DNA of 64,000 nt from Argopecten irradians (lineage: Eukaryota > Mollusca > Bivalvia > Pectinida > Pectinidae): the NCBI RefSeq assembly GCF_041381155.1, contig NC_091134.1:65642969-65706968 (forward strand). Direction: 5' to 3'. This document shows, in pieces, positions 11,676-24,800 of the stretch; position 1 is the first letter of the stretch; each line of letters starts with the position of its first letter. Below the pieces are notes generated by a model. That model worked only from the letters and a program-made list of their open reading frames with translations. It did no database searches and was not told the origin of the DNA. Made by a program: the position numbers and the translations under genes.

Positions 11676-13169
11676 TGACTGTAATTTTCTTATTTTTTTT
11701 GTCAGAATTTTAAGCAATGAATAATGTATGGGACACTTCGGAGATATATTTCTGTTTTGGGGTAATTTTGTAATGAAGTGTAGCCAAACTATCCAACTAC
11801 ATTTGTATATCAAAAAGTCTTTTGGAAACATCAGGTGTACTTTGGTGTGACTTTGTGTTTCGACATATGCACTGGAATTACAGTCATATTATTTCATACA
11901 TTTAAAGTTACAAAAGTTAAAAACAATATTAAACTTAATCAAAAAGCAAAATTTGAAAAGTAATGTCAGATCTAAATTATTGATAGGGTTGTGATAAACA
12001 CTTGATACTTTCTAATTACAACCAGTCATTACAGGATAGCTGAATATCTGGTTTCAGAAGTAAATTCAGAATTCAAAACTTATTGTAAGTGAGAATTTCC
12101 TCATTCTTCTAGAAATACACAAGACATGGCCTAAACTTACGCAAATTGAGAGGGTAAGTGTGTTGTGTGTGGATGGTGGGAATGAGACAGTGTGAGTGCA
12201 GGTGGATAGAGTTATGTAATACATCAGATTAGCAAATTTTTACAATGAATAAACATTGACTGTGATGTGTTATAAACTTGGTGTCTTGTTGTCTTTTTAT
12301 AAAGTGTATGCTTCAAGCTTGGGATTCCCTGTTGTATAATTAAACATTGTCCAACTTTGTTGGATTTGACAAATACACTCAACAGCAAAAAAGACCACAT
12401 ATTACAATAGACTATTTAAAATATTATTTACAATATAAACATAAATACTATGCATGTACATGTATGTTCATTTATAAACAATTGCTGCAGTGAAGTTGTT
12501 GGCGCAAGAAGTCTTAAATAACTTGTCAGTGATCTCACATTTTCAAAAAAAAACAAAAAAAAGGTTCAACTACTTCATCATAAAGACATAAATTACAATC
12601 TTTACAAATAAAAAATTACATTAGTGGATGCATGATCCGTCTGATGTAGAATGTGTTCTTGACACAAAGTTTTTGAAATTGATCCTCTAAGTTCCTAGAG
12701 AATTTGTTCAGAAAGCCTATGTTAGATTTTGATAATACACTAGTAATGAGACACCTTTTTTACCAGGTTCATCTATCACAGTCTTGCTAGGTATCCTAAT
12801 GTCATAAGCATATTCAGGGTAAATTACCGGCACATCAGACCTGACTCCTATCAAGCTCTAGGATGTTCCCTCATTTTCCTCATTACTTCTCTGATACTTT
12901 GTTTACTCTGATTCTTTGTATATACAGAGGAGTCATCAGTTTCAAGTTCCAGTGAACATACAACCTATGGATGACAACAGTCTTCCTGACATCAGCGGTC
13001 AACATGTACAAAGTACTGGCTTTCTAATTGTATGATGATAAAATGTGTCCTCAATAGGGTGTGGCTCTGGAACAATAAAGGTAAATGACATTAACTTCAT
13101 ACACATTTAAAGGAATTTACCTATACAGAAAAAACAAATCTTGGTCCACAAACACAACTTCTAATTTTG
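11676..13169. other. Intergenic; nothing recognised
   Basis: AT-rich, without convincing exons or element ends. There is an AATAAA at about 12247 with GT-rich sequence after it. This could be a distal WDR77 polyadenylation site, but that is a guess. Confidence 0.35.
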
Positions 13170-14138
13170 ACAAGGACATAGTCATTCAGATCCCCCGCCA
13201 ATGGAGATATCAAAGCTGAAGTAAGTTTGATTGATGAGACTTATGTGTATGGGGAAAAAAACAGGAAAAAGGAAGTTGAGCTAAAGAAAGATGGAGTATA
13301 ATTCAAGTAGAGCGGGGCTGCAATTGTTGAATCAGGTATACAGCCTTGACATTTATATTAGACTATATACACAAAGATGGGTGGAGTTTTGCAAAGTAAC
13401 ATTTACCATGAAATTTTCAGCAATGTTTCCATGGTAACTGAAAAAGTGCAAAAAATGTAAACCTAAAAATAGCAAAAGGTACTACTAGACCATAAAAAGA
13501 ATGTGTCTATGAAGTTTCGTGGAAATATCTCTGCTGGTTTTAGAGTTATGCTCCAGAAATGAACCTGCTACAAAAATATGATATTTTCAGCAATGTTTCT
13601 ATGGTTACAGAAAAAAAGCACAAAAAGTGAAAACCTAAAAATAGCAAAAGGCACTACTAGACCATAAGAACAATGTGTCTATGAAGTTTCATGGAAATAT
13701 CTCTGCTGGTTTTAGAGTTGTGCTCCGGAAACGATTCTTACACAAAAATCTGCCATTTTCAGCAATGTTTCCATGGTTACAGAAAAAAGTACAAAAAGTG
13801 AAAACCTTAAAATAGCAAAAGGCACTACTAGACCATAAGACTAATGTGCCTATGGAGTTCCGTGCATATATCTCAACTGGTTTTCCAGTTATGCTGCGGA
13901 AACGAACCTGGTACAAAAACGACATTTTCAGCAATGTTTCCATGGTTACAGAAAAAGTGCAAAAAATGAAAACCTAAAAATAGCAAAAGGCACTACTAGA
14001 CCATAAGACCAATGTGTGTATGAAGTTTCGTGGAAATATCTCTACTGGTTTTAGAGTTATGCTCCGGAAACCATTCGTACGGACGGACGGACGGAACCCA
14101 TTTGTATATCCCCCGCCAACTTCGTTGGGCGGGGGATA
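13170..14138 (-). mobile_element. Hairpin-array element, family 5
   Basis: Read on the minus strand, the 5' end is the palindrome at 14107-14138 (TATCCCCCGCC / GGCGGGGGATA arms), then a CCGTCCGTCCGTCC tract. Four copies of a ~172-bp unit follow, each with TTTTCAGCAATGTTTCCATGG on the plus strand. TTGGCGGGGGAT (inverse of the 5' end) comes next and the element ends CCTTGT. The 3' hairpin is weak in this copy. No coding capacity. Confidence 0.7.
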
Positions 14139-14483
14139 AAAAAAGTGACCTTATCCAAAGAAGTTTGGGTTTGATAACCCAGGGATCTTGAGTTTTCGCA
14201 TGGAAACCTATTTCCAAATGATATCGACACAGCCATAACATAATGATAACCAATATTTTCCTTTGTTTTTCATTTTTCTTTACATTAACTTTGCCCAAGG
14301 TTATTTTTCAGATTTATTTTGATTGCAAGTGGGATTGGACTGGGTCGATCATTGGTGACCAGCATTTTCTCCACTCCTGTTATTAAATATTTAATTGATA
14401 TCCTCCATAACAGTTTCTGTCATAGTCTGACAACTGATATCATAGAAGCAGATGTATATGATAACTTAACCTGGGTAATTACC

Positions 14484-15180
14484 AACAAGAGATCCCAGAG
14501 GGATCTTGGCGCCCACCAAAGAATGATCTATGTCTGACAACAGAAAGAGGGATCTTTTCCCTGCTTTTCAAACTTTTACTACATACTATATATGAAACTT
14601 GAGAAAGATCCTTTCAGTACTTTCTGAAAAATAGCGGTAACAAACTTTAACTATCAAAATCCAAGATGGATGCTGGTCGGCCATCTTGTTGACCGATCAG
14701 TCCCAAAATGCAATATGCACAACTAGGGCCCTATGGGGAACCTACATATGAAATTTGAGAAAGATCCCTTCAGTACTTTCTGAGAAATAGCGTTAACAAA
14801 CTTTAACTATCAAAATCCAAAATGGCCGCCAGTCGGCCATCTTGTTGACCGATTGGTCCCAAAATGCAATATGCACAACTATCGCCCTAGGGGAACCTAC
14901 ATATGAAATTTGAGAAAGATTCCTTCAGTACTTTCTGGGAATTAGCGGTAACAAACTTTAACTATCAAAATCCAAGATGGCCATCTTGTTGACCGATCAG
15001 TCCCAAAATGCAATATGCACAACTAGGGCCCTAGGGGAACCTATATGTGAAATTTAAGAAAGATCCCTTCAGTACTTTCTGAGAAATAGCGGTAACAAGA
15101 ATTGTTAACGGACGGACGGAGACAGACGGACGACAGACGAAAGGCGATTTGAATAGCCCACCATCTGATGATGGTGGGCT
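14484..15180 (-). mobile_element. Hairpin-array element, family 4, copy a
   Basis: On the minus strand the 5' palindrome is at 15155-15180 (AGCCCACCATC / GATGGTGGGCT), followed by CGTCTGTCGTCCGTC. About three ~160-bp units follow (TATCAAAATCCAAGATGG on the plus strand). The element ends with GGTGGGCGCC, the hairpin AGATCCCTCTGGGATCT and CTTGTT. Confidence 0.85.
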
Positions 15181-15229
15181 AAAAAAACAATTGTGGGATA
15201 TCATGAAGTTGTGTAAAGATTAATTAAAC

Positions 15230-15235
15230 TTTATT
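15230..15235 (-). terminator. Candidate polyadenylation signal for the TMEM216/80-family gene
   Basis: TTTATT on the plus strand is AATAAA on the minus strand, 315 nt past the stop codon of the TMEM gene. It is a single-motif prediction. Confidence 0.35.
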
Positions 15236-15549
15236 TTCTAACAATTCTTTCTTTGTATATTACAGAATTATCTCCCTTAGTGTGCAGATATTAATTCTAT
15301 TCATTTTAGCAAACTTGATTTTTTTTTCGGGAAAACATTGCCAGTATGTTATGTTCACAACCACCTGATGTTGCAATTGGTACTTCTCTGCAAGGGTAGA
15401 TAACCCTGTAATATACCATCTATAATCCTTTACCTCTACTGCTTTTAATAAAACCATGTCTATAAGAGTCAACTTTCTGACAATTTAATATTACTTAGAA
15501 TTTATGATACTGATTTCGGTTCCTATACATATAATTAAAGTGTGAAATG

Positions 15550-16601
15550 TTACCGTGCAAAATTGATGATCGACACAATAGCCATTATGAGTTCAAGTCC
15601 AGTGAATGCTAGCTGTATTGCTGCAAGTATGACATCTACTTTGAGGACATATGTCTGCCATAGCAGAAGGAACAATGCTCCAAGGATGGCTGGTATACTT
15701 AGCAGAATGGAAACTATAACGCCGACAATCTTTTCTGTCAGGTTTCCTTTTTGAGCTACAAAAAAAAAAATGTTTGTTATACACACTCTTCATGACAAAA
15801 ATATAACAATGTAATGACATCTATATCTATGCATTTTTCACTTATGATTGAAAACTTTTTTTTAATATTATCAAGTGAATATGAAGTTAATGAACTTTCA
15901 AATGCAACTCTGATCTGTCCTTGATTTACCCATTAACAAAAAGTCACAGACTATGACCCTTATTTATACACGTAATAACGTTTTGGTCTAGAAAGAAAAA
16001 AAAACAATTATAGTACTTAATATACCTGCTGATGAAATGCTGTTTGTGTGCAATAGTTCATAAAAAGGTATAACTGTAACATTAACTAGCTAAAGCATCA
16101 CAATATACCAAATCATACTTGTATTGTCTTGTAATACTCTAAGGAATAAACATGAAGTGATGTTTTCAAAAAGTAGAAGAAAATAAACATCAACACTAGA
16201 AGAAGATAATTTACAAATAAGACATACCAAAAAATATCCTCAAAGCTTCAATTGCTGCTAGAACAAAGAGCAGGATCACCTCAGCGAGTAAAACATTGTC
16301 TGCATAGGGTAGGGTTTCACCTGAGGATAAAATATCAGTGTATATGTATCACAGTGACATTTTGGAACAGGTGTGCAAGTATATATATTTACATGATTAA
16401 TTTAGATGTATAGAAAACATGCAAATAAAGCATGTGTCCCTGTATGATGGATCACAAATGCCAAGGATAATACAAATTATTCTAAATACAAACAGCATGT
16501 TACTTACCTTTAAAAATGAATATTAATATCTCACAAATGAAGAAAAATCCAAAGTACCATCCATTCAGGTAGAGCAGAACTTGGTATGGAAGTGATGATC
16601 T
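15550..16601 (-). CDS. TMEM216/TMEM80-family tetraspan ciliary membrane protein (first exon unresolved)
   Basis: Three minus-strand coding exons with GT-AG introns and consistent phases (0, 1, 1): 16601-16508, 16320-16228 and 15755-15550 (stop). Together they give 130 residues. Key motifs are SSLPYQVLLYLNGWY, then LPYADNVLLAEVILL with IEALRIFFG, then KGNLTEK and LLLWQTYVLKVDVIL, ending FAR. Four hydrophobic segments fit the Transmemb_17 family. SSLP, GNLTE, LLWQ and the short tail are closer to TMEM80, while LPY and QTYVL are closer to TMEM216. TMEM216 is a ciliary transition-zone protein (Joubert/Meckel genes) and TMEM80 is a related ciliary protein. An in-frame stop lies directly upstream of 16601, so coding must continue through splicing. 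The candidate start exon at 18372-18339 ends in phase 1, which does not fit the phase 0 needed here; an unseen small exon or another start is implied. Confidence 0.85.
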
Positions 16602-18338
16602 CTAGGGTCAAAGGTTAAGGATATATGACACCTGTTCATGTTCTATTTTTGTCTCAAAGTATTTGTGAGCTATAACAAACACTGATACATTTTTATACCT
16701 TGAACATTTTTTAAAAATCTATTTTTGGGTTTTCTTTAAGATCTGAAAGATTTGTTTTTCTCTTTCAGTTTCAGCTTTCAAAATATGCTATGCCAATAAT
16801 CAAAAAATAAGTATTTCTATAAACATTTCACTAAATGAAAAAGACTACATTATTTTGCAGGATTGATTGTCCAAAAATTACAAAATTCTATCAAGAATTT
16901 CAACGGAGATTTCATTATCCGTTTGGTCACACAAACTTTTCGTATGCCTACCAAATTTTGATAGGATTCTGAAGAGGAACCTCTTTGGTGTTCTAATATT
17001 AACCGTTAAGTTCCCTAAACAGAGTGGGAAACTTATTGTGTTTGCTCCTTTTCTTATTATTCTTTTTTGAATTCTTGTTCTTCTTTTCCCGTCAAAACTT
17101 TGAATTTGTCCGACTATTTTCTCAAAAACTGTATGTTGGATCGCCATGAAATTTTGCAGGGTCATTTCTGGTGACCTGCAGATGTGTCGACCAGTTAATT
17201 TCTTTTTTTCCGACCAGCATCCAAGATGACAGCCACAGCCTTTCATTGTTCAAAATTGAACTGCTTACAGATACTTAACTACTAGTTGGTTCGCTTTGTG
17301 TGGAATCTGTTTCAATATGTAGTTTAAATAAGATTCTAAATTTTAAAAGAGATTTAATACCATAATTCTTTAAAAAAAAAAAAAATGAATTTCTGACAGT
17401 TTCAAACTTTCTACCATGTTCTTTGAGTTCAGCAGGGATCAATTTAATTTTAGGTCCACTTTTATTTTTGTTGTATTTTTCTGATATGAATGATATTGTT
17501 TCCTTTGATATAACACTATATATATAAAATGAATGATCCTGAGATGCTCCACCAAAGCTGCCATTTTGAAAATGAAAGAAAATTTTGTCAACTTGTAGAT
17601 TGAATCATATTTTGAATGTATAAAGTGCAAATACAATTCACTGTCCACACACTGGTGACCATAATATATATAACTGTCATCAAAGATCATAGATGGATGC
17701 CGGCGAAAATGGTAAGTTTCGGTTTTGGGCTGATTTTAATTGTTTGATATGACGTTGAAAGTTTCCCATTGCTCTTATATTATTATAAGGGAGCGTTTAA
17801 CATGCTGTATCTGAAAATCATATCGGTTTACACTGAAAGTGTATGCTTTAACGCAATATAATCTAGAACAATTTCTCACTATATAAACGACCTGTTGCAA
17901 TGGGTGGAACGAACTGAAGGCATGGTTATTAGACACGACATTTACAGTCTCGTCGAGATAAACCTCCAACACACTACACAGTCACTGAATTTGTTGAATG
18001 ATTATTCTTTATAAGCTTAATCACACGGTTAAGGATACAATCACTTGAACTCGCCCTGGGGGGAAAAGCAGAACAAATATAAACAAACAGAAATGTATAG
18101 CATGTATTGTTTCCGTAAATTACAGTCTAGCACTATTTTCTGTTTTTATCGTTTGGAGGTAAATTCAAACTTGTCAGAGCTTGACCATACATGCAATCTT
18201 TTTCATTTTTTGATTTATAGAAAAACAAAATAATTAAACAATAACATCCTGCATAACACAAATAGCTCGTGATTGATAATGACATACTTGAAATTTAGTT
18301 TGAAGCCGTACTGTTGATGCAAACAGTAAAATATTTAC

Positions 18339-18372
18339 CTTTATTGCCTCCTTGTTGTTGTGTGTTAGCCAT
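18339..18372 (-). CDS. Possible first coding exon of the TMEM216/80-family gene
   Basis: Minus-strand ATG at 18372-18370 encodes MANTQQQGGNK, followed by a good donor (AAAG|GTAAAT). Position, short hydrophilic content and head-to-head placement with SND1 suit a first exon. The phase (1) does not match the next recognised exon (needs 0), so either a small exon between 16602 and 18338 was missed or this is not the start. Confidence 0.35.
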
Positions 18373-18864
18373 TTTTATACAAAACATGCGTTGCTGCGGA
18401 GCTGCAATCGATATGAAGTACCTATGAAACTTGCAGTAGATTAATAATAATGACTTTTATCTGAGTATAAAATATGTATTGAGATTTAATTAAAAGGAAA
18501 AAAAACTATCTAATGTAAGTTAGATAATATTATTTGTCTCTATAACGCAGTAAAATATACAGCTCTTGGTAGGTGGCACGCTTCATTTAGGAAACTATTC
18601 CTCTCAAACATGCTTAAGATCAAGATTCGCCACATCACCAACAATTTTCAGAAAGTCGCTGAAAGTCAATGATTGGCTGCAAAACATCAGAAAAAATCCC
18701 ACAGTCACATACAGTTTATATCCTTCTCAGTATAAACTGAGTTGTGGTACCACACACGGTCGAAAAATAGAGTAATACCAATATTGTATCTTGGCCGATT
18801 TTGGTCACGTGACATTTCCACACTTCCTTTTCTAACGTCGACGCAGAGAACACGAGTTGACAAC
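18373..18864. promoter_or_regulatory. Candidate bidirectional promoter between the TMEM gene and SND1
   Basis: 492 bp between divergent start codons. It contains the palindromic E-box GTCACGTGAC at 18804-18813, 52 bp upstream of the SND1 ATG, and an ETS-type ACTTCC just after it. GTCACGTGAC matches the USF/TFE-type and CLEAR consensus. No TATA box is obvious. Promoter activity is inferred from position and motifs. Confidence 0.5.
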
Positions 18865-21800
18865 ATGACTGCACCATCGCCAGCTGTTCAGAAGGGAATA
18901 GTAAAACAGGTAAAGCAGAAAAAAAGTTTATTTTATTTAAAGCTAGTTTTGTACTAAGGTTTAATTGTATACATGTCGACATTATCGGTAGCGTTCCATC
19001 AATATTATTTTTGGGTCCAGATGTTGGGCCGGTTACCGGCCCGAGATAACTGGAAACGTGTAGGCCTACAAGTTGTTGATGGATTAGGCTAAATATCGGA
19101 GACAGTCCATATCTCCGCATGGCAGGAACTGTTACCCAATTTTAACCCTTTACATTAATGACTTAGCAAAGTATTCTATGTCTATGATCATGATCATTAA
19201 AACTTAAAAGGAAGAGATACTCCAGTTATAATGTTTCCATTCCTCAGTAAAATCACAGGGCCATGTATAGTCTCTATATGAAAAAATAGTCAGAAATATA
19301 TATAAATAACAGTGTTATTTATATGTATTTCTGGCTATTTTTTCATATAGAAACTATACATGGCCCTGTGGTAAAATCAAAGGAGTTTGACGTTCAAACT
19401 CCTTTGGTAAAATGACACACGAAAAATAAAGATAAATTTCAAAAAATGGGAAAATCTATTTAATTGACTTAAAAACATAGAATTTGCACCTTTTGGAATA
19501 TACTTTTTTACATGAATACTTTAATAGCGATAAATTTGGAGGACCCTTTAAATTTAGGCATTGGTCCCTCGATTTTGGTGAAATTTCTTTATATAATTAT
19601 ATTTCTTTGTCAATAGCCCCTTGGAAATTGTTAAATTCTTGAAAATGACCCATGCCAAAATGATCCCTTTATGCTTTTATAACCTTCATTTCTTAAAAGT
19701 GTTTTTCGCTTAATAGTGTAACTTCTTCCTACCCTCCTATTTTGGCTTACTTTGAATGCAACCATCTGTCCCATTCAAGTTCTAAGCCTCATCACTATTT
19801 TATCAAAACTTATAAAAATGTCTGATCATGCAGACTCGCATGAGAATTTAACTTGCTCTAACATTGTAAGTCTATTCTAGTTTAGTCCAATTCCAAACAA
19901 TACTAAGTAAGGAACAGGAGTATTTAAATTATGTAATGATGTATTGTTACAGAAGTCATATTTCAGTTTTGGGGGTCAGTAACACATTATTCTATTGTGT
20001 CAAATACAAGTAAAACTGGCATTAAGTTATTGAAATTTAGAGAGAGAAAAAAGTGATCATTTTATTGACTGTGGTTGATTGATGTTTCTACAGTATAAAT
20101 ACTCTACAAGAATGCTAATGTCCTCAATGATATTAACGATTATATCTAGTATTCTTGTGAAATTTATCAGCAGCATGAGTGATCATTATATATTTTCTGA
20201 TCAATCTATAACTATTTTTCATGAGTCCTTTACTGACCAGTTTTCTATAATTATATATATATAGGGTCCTTTCAAATGAGTTCCGGATGTAGATTTATCA
20301 CCATACATCTTTCACATGTGTATTTATCATAAATAATGTAATTTACTTTATAATTATGTTCCTCATAGGGTAAGTAGCTTTAAAACTCTTCACTGAGTAA
20401 TAATGTTTAAGTAATTTCTTTCTATGATTTAATTATCACACTAAATTTATGTTTCTGATATAAATTTATTTAGATCCTGTCTGGGGATGCTGTTGTTATA
20501 CGAGGACAACCCCGTGGGGGGCCCCCACCAGAGAAGACTATCTGCTTCTCCAACATTACAGCTCCAAGGATGGCCCGGCGACCAAATCCAAACATGGAAG
20601 GTGCAACAGAAACTAAAGATGAGGTAAATTTTCTAATACTTTAAATCATTTTAGACCTCTGGACATATCGAGCAGCTTGACCAGGGCTTTGTTACGCAGA
20701 AAATTGACATTTTGAATAATAACCTTTGGCTATCTGATACTGTAACCACTACATAGAGTTAAGATGGCATTGTATATGTTGACATTTATTGATATCATAC
20801 ATTTAATAGAAGGGTAACAAAAGGCGGACGTGTTAATAGCCATGGGGGACAGGTTCTATAAGTCATCACCCTACTTTCCCACAGGGACTGTATTTAATGC
20901 TACCTACAAAAGATCAACAAATATACCCTTCAAATGTAGATTATAAGTGTTGGAATTGTGAGAGAGAAAAAAACAATGATAGAAATCATTAGTATTGTTA
21001 ACTGTAGCATTTATTGAGTTTTAATTGTAAGTGCTGAGGCCATTTTGAAGTACATGTTAATCACCACTTTATCTGCCAATCAATAAGTCCATGCTATCAA
21101 CTAAGCCTTCCTTATTTCTTTTTGAGTATCATAACATTGTTTTGAAAAACAATAATATGAAATGAAATAAAACACATTTGAATTATTTGATTTTCAGCCT
21201 TTTGCTTGGGAGGCAAGAGAATTCCTCAGGAAAAAGTTAATCAACAAGGAAGTTGTCTTCACAGTAGAGTATAAAGTGCCAGGGACAGGTCGAGAGTATG
21301 GCTGTGTTTACCTGGGGAAAGGTAGACATCTTATAGATTTAAAAAGCCATTTGACTTTTGAGGTTTAAAGTAATAAGTATTTCAACAGGGTTTTATATTT
21401 AATCTCCTGACTTGGGATTTATGGAATTTAATTAAACAGCATTTAAATGGAATTAACAAACAAACAATAATGAAAAATCGTCCTTTTCTGCTCTTGTGAC
21501 AACTTTTCTATGTGAAAAATCACTTGTGATATCAGTATCTTTGTAATTTTTAAATTTATCATTTCATAGTGTATATGTTTTTACTAATCAACATGTCTTT
21601 CTGTCTTAACCCCTTAAAAGTAGAAGTCATACAATACCATTGTGGGTCGTATTAACATTAGACGAATTCAAAAGGCATTGCTAATGAAACACAACATTCA
21701 GAAGCTTGTATTACATGTATAATGTACTGGGTCATTATGATGAAAACTGTTGATTTGCAGACATGAGTGGAGAGAACATGACAGAACAGTTGGTTTCTGA

Positions 21801-24800
21801 AGGACTGGTAGAAGTGAGGAGAGGTGGAGTCAGGGCTGATGAGTAAGTTATCATTCAGAATGGTACAAGCGCATGACCCTCTACGATAGGTTATAGGGAA
21901 AAGTTTAGAAGGATGGAGCCAAAAGATAAACTAAAGTCATCCTGCTGAATATATTGCTTATAGTAAAATATATATATACTTGATTTGTTAAGCATCTATT
22001 TTCAAACTTGACAAAATTGATGTTAAGTATATAGAATCTGTGCAGGGGGTCCTCGATTGGGAGGAAGGTGGTGTATGAGGATGAGTTAAAGTGCGAGTGT
22101 TAAGAAGGATTTCATCATGAAATAGCATTGCTGGTGTTACTCATTGTTGACAAGATAAAAAAAAAACTGTGCTTTAAATACACTGTAGCACTGTTACTCA
22201 GTCAGACACACAATTCATATTGCTAAGCAGCATTCCTAATGTTTATTTCATTGCTAGTTTAGAGATATGTTAAAGATATTAATTTCTTACATTAAATTTA
22301 ATGCCAACCAAGAAATTTATGCAAAATAACCTTGATGGTATGACTTTCAGTGCTAGCCAGAGTGCTTTGATCCAATTGGAAGACAGTGCCAAATCAGCAG
22401 GCAAAGGCAAATGGGCCACAGAGGGCATTAAACCAAACAGTATCCGTGATGTTACATGGGTGATAGAGAATCCTCGTAACTTTGTAGACTCGCACCACAA
22501 TAAACCCATAGATGGTGAGGGAACAATTACGTAAAATTATAATTTCTATAAGTTAATGGAAATAACAAGTTGATGGTTGTAATTATCTTGTCTAGCAAGT
22601 AATAAACTGTGAAATACATGTGTGAAAATTTTCTGTGGTGTTGTATTTAATTTCACTATTGTAACAATCCATATCACTTGGCAGGTTTGGATATGACTGT
22701 TTTATCTTTACAGCTGTTATTGAGCATGTACGAGATGGTTGTACAGTACGAGCTTTCCTTCTACCGTCATTTGATTATGTGACGGTCATGTTATCTGGAA
22801 TCAAAGTTAGTATTACATTTCATCTTCGAAATGATTCATAGTGTCAAGGGAAAAAAAGACTGTCTTCAATTCTGTTTAAAGAATATCTTATAGCACAGAT
22901 CTTATCAGCGATAGGATTTGAATTCAGGCATCCCTAACATTGGTTATTTTTCATTATTTTGTTTTAATTCAATTTATTTTCTATTTGTATTCTGTCAATA
23001 GTTTTTTTAATACCTTTGAAAGCAATTTTGGCAAAAAGGTGAGTCTAAAGTGATAATTTAAAAAAAGGTGGGGTAAAGATGCTCTTTTAGTATATATATA
23101 AGATGTTTTCTTGTGTACAGTTCTGATATAAATGTTTGCATTATTTCAGTGTCCAATGTTTAAACAAGATGAAGAGGGTAAACAGATGGCAGAGCCATTT
23201 GCTTCTGAGGCCAAATACTTCACTGAAGTTAGACTATTGCAACGGGACGTGAAGATCATCCTGGAGGGTGTCTCTAATCAGAATCTGTTGGGCACAGTTA
23301 TACACCCTGTAAGTTAGAAAAGATATTTGGCATAAAAAATTGACTTGATAGAAACACCTCTCTTGACACATCCAGTTGTTCAGTTTCATAACAGGTATTA
23401 AAAAGTAGGTAAGGCTGTAATGACTGGAATCAACAGACATTAACAAAAAAGTTACAGAATCAAGCTCTTGTAAAAATAAAACTAAAATTAAATAAAATTT
23501 TAGAACTAGTTTTTCCTTATATTGATGTAATATGGTATGTTGTTGTTCCATACAGAATGGTAACATTGCGGAACTGTTGCTGAAGGAAGGGTTTGCCCGC
23601 TGTGTAGACTGGAGTATGGGTGTAGTGACACAAGGAGCTGAAAAACTCAGGGCAGCAGAAAAGTAGGTCATACTGTATATCTTTTATAGTAATCAGGACA
23701 CAATTAGAATTAGGATGTTAATCAAAATTAAATTGATATACAGCAGATTCTCTAATTTGTTTATCTATTTATGATATACAGCAGATCCTCTGATAAGTTT
23801 ATCCATTTAACACATTATTTCTATTCCCTTCATACCCTAAATATAAAACATCATAGACTTAAGATTTACCCTGCTGACAGTCATTAAGTACATCCAGATA
23901 TTATAACTTCAGTTACAGTATCAATGGTCATTAATTTTGTCTCTGTTATATACAAATTATACAAGAGGAACGTAAAAGATTGATGATATTGAAACGAAGG
24001 CATGTATATATTACAAGGAACCATTCACTTACACCTTTGTGATTTACAGATTCGCCAAAGAGAAGAAATTACGCATGTGGAAGGACTACAAAGCACAGGA
24101 GCAAAGCATAGACCTCAAGGACCAGAACTTCTCAGGAAAGGTAACGATGAACTTTGTTTAATATTTAGTGATAATACATAGTTCCTTCAACATATCTGAT
24201 ACACTTATAGAATGCATCATCAAATTCCTTGCCTTGGTCCAAAATTGTCAATTGGGTGGGCTATTCAAATCGCCTTTCGTCCGTGGTCGTGTCCGTTCCG
24301 TCCTTCCGTCCGTCCGTCCGTCGGTCCGCGTCCGTTAACAATTTTGTTACCGTATTTCTCAGAAGTACTAAAGGTCTTTTTCAAATTTCATATGGGTTCC
24401 CTATGCCCTAGTTGTGCATATTGCAGTTGGGAACGATCGGCGACAAGATGGTCGACAGGCGGCCATTCGATGGTCACAGGCGGCCATCTTGGATTTTGAT
24501 AGTTAAAGTTGTTACGCTATTTCTCAAATATGAAGGGATCTCTAAATTTCATATGCAGGTTTCTAGGACCCTGTGTGCATATTGCATTTTGGACCAATCG
24601 GTCATCAAGATGGCCGACAGGGCCATCTTGGATTTTTATAATCTAATTGCCCTAAAAAACACTCATTTTGGGACCGAATCGGTCAACAAGATGGCGGACA
24701 CGCGGCGTCTTGGATTTTGATAATTAAAGTTGTTACCGCTATTTCTCAGAAAGTACTGAAGGGATCTTTCTCAAATTTCATATGTAGGTTCCCCTAGGGC

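Noticed and set aside
10910..11831. Two open frames ending in the same peptide on opposite strands
   Set aside because: Produced by the inverted arms of a foldback element, not by gene duplication.
24212..24720. Overlapping ~100-codon frames
   Set aside because: They lie within the CCGTCC tract and core units of family 4 in an SND1 intron; low-complexity, no conserved motif.
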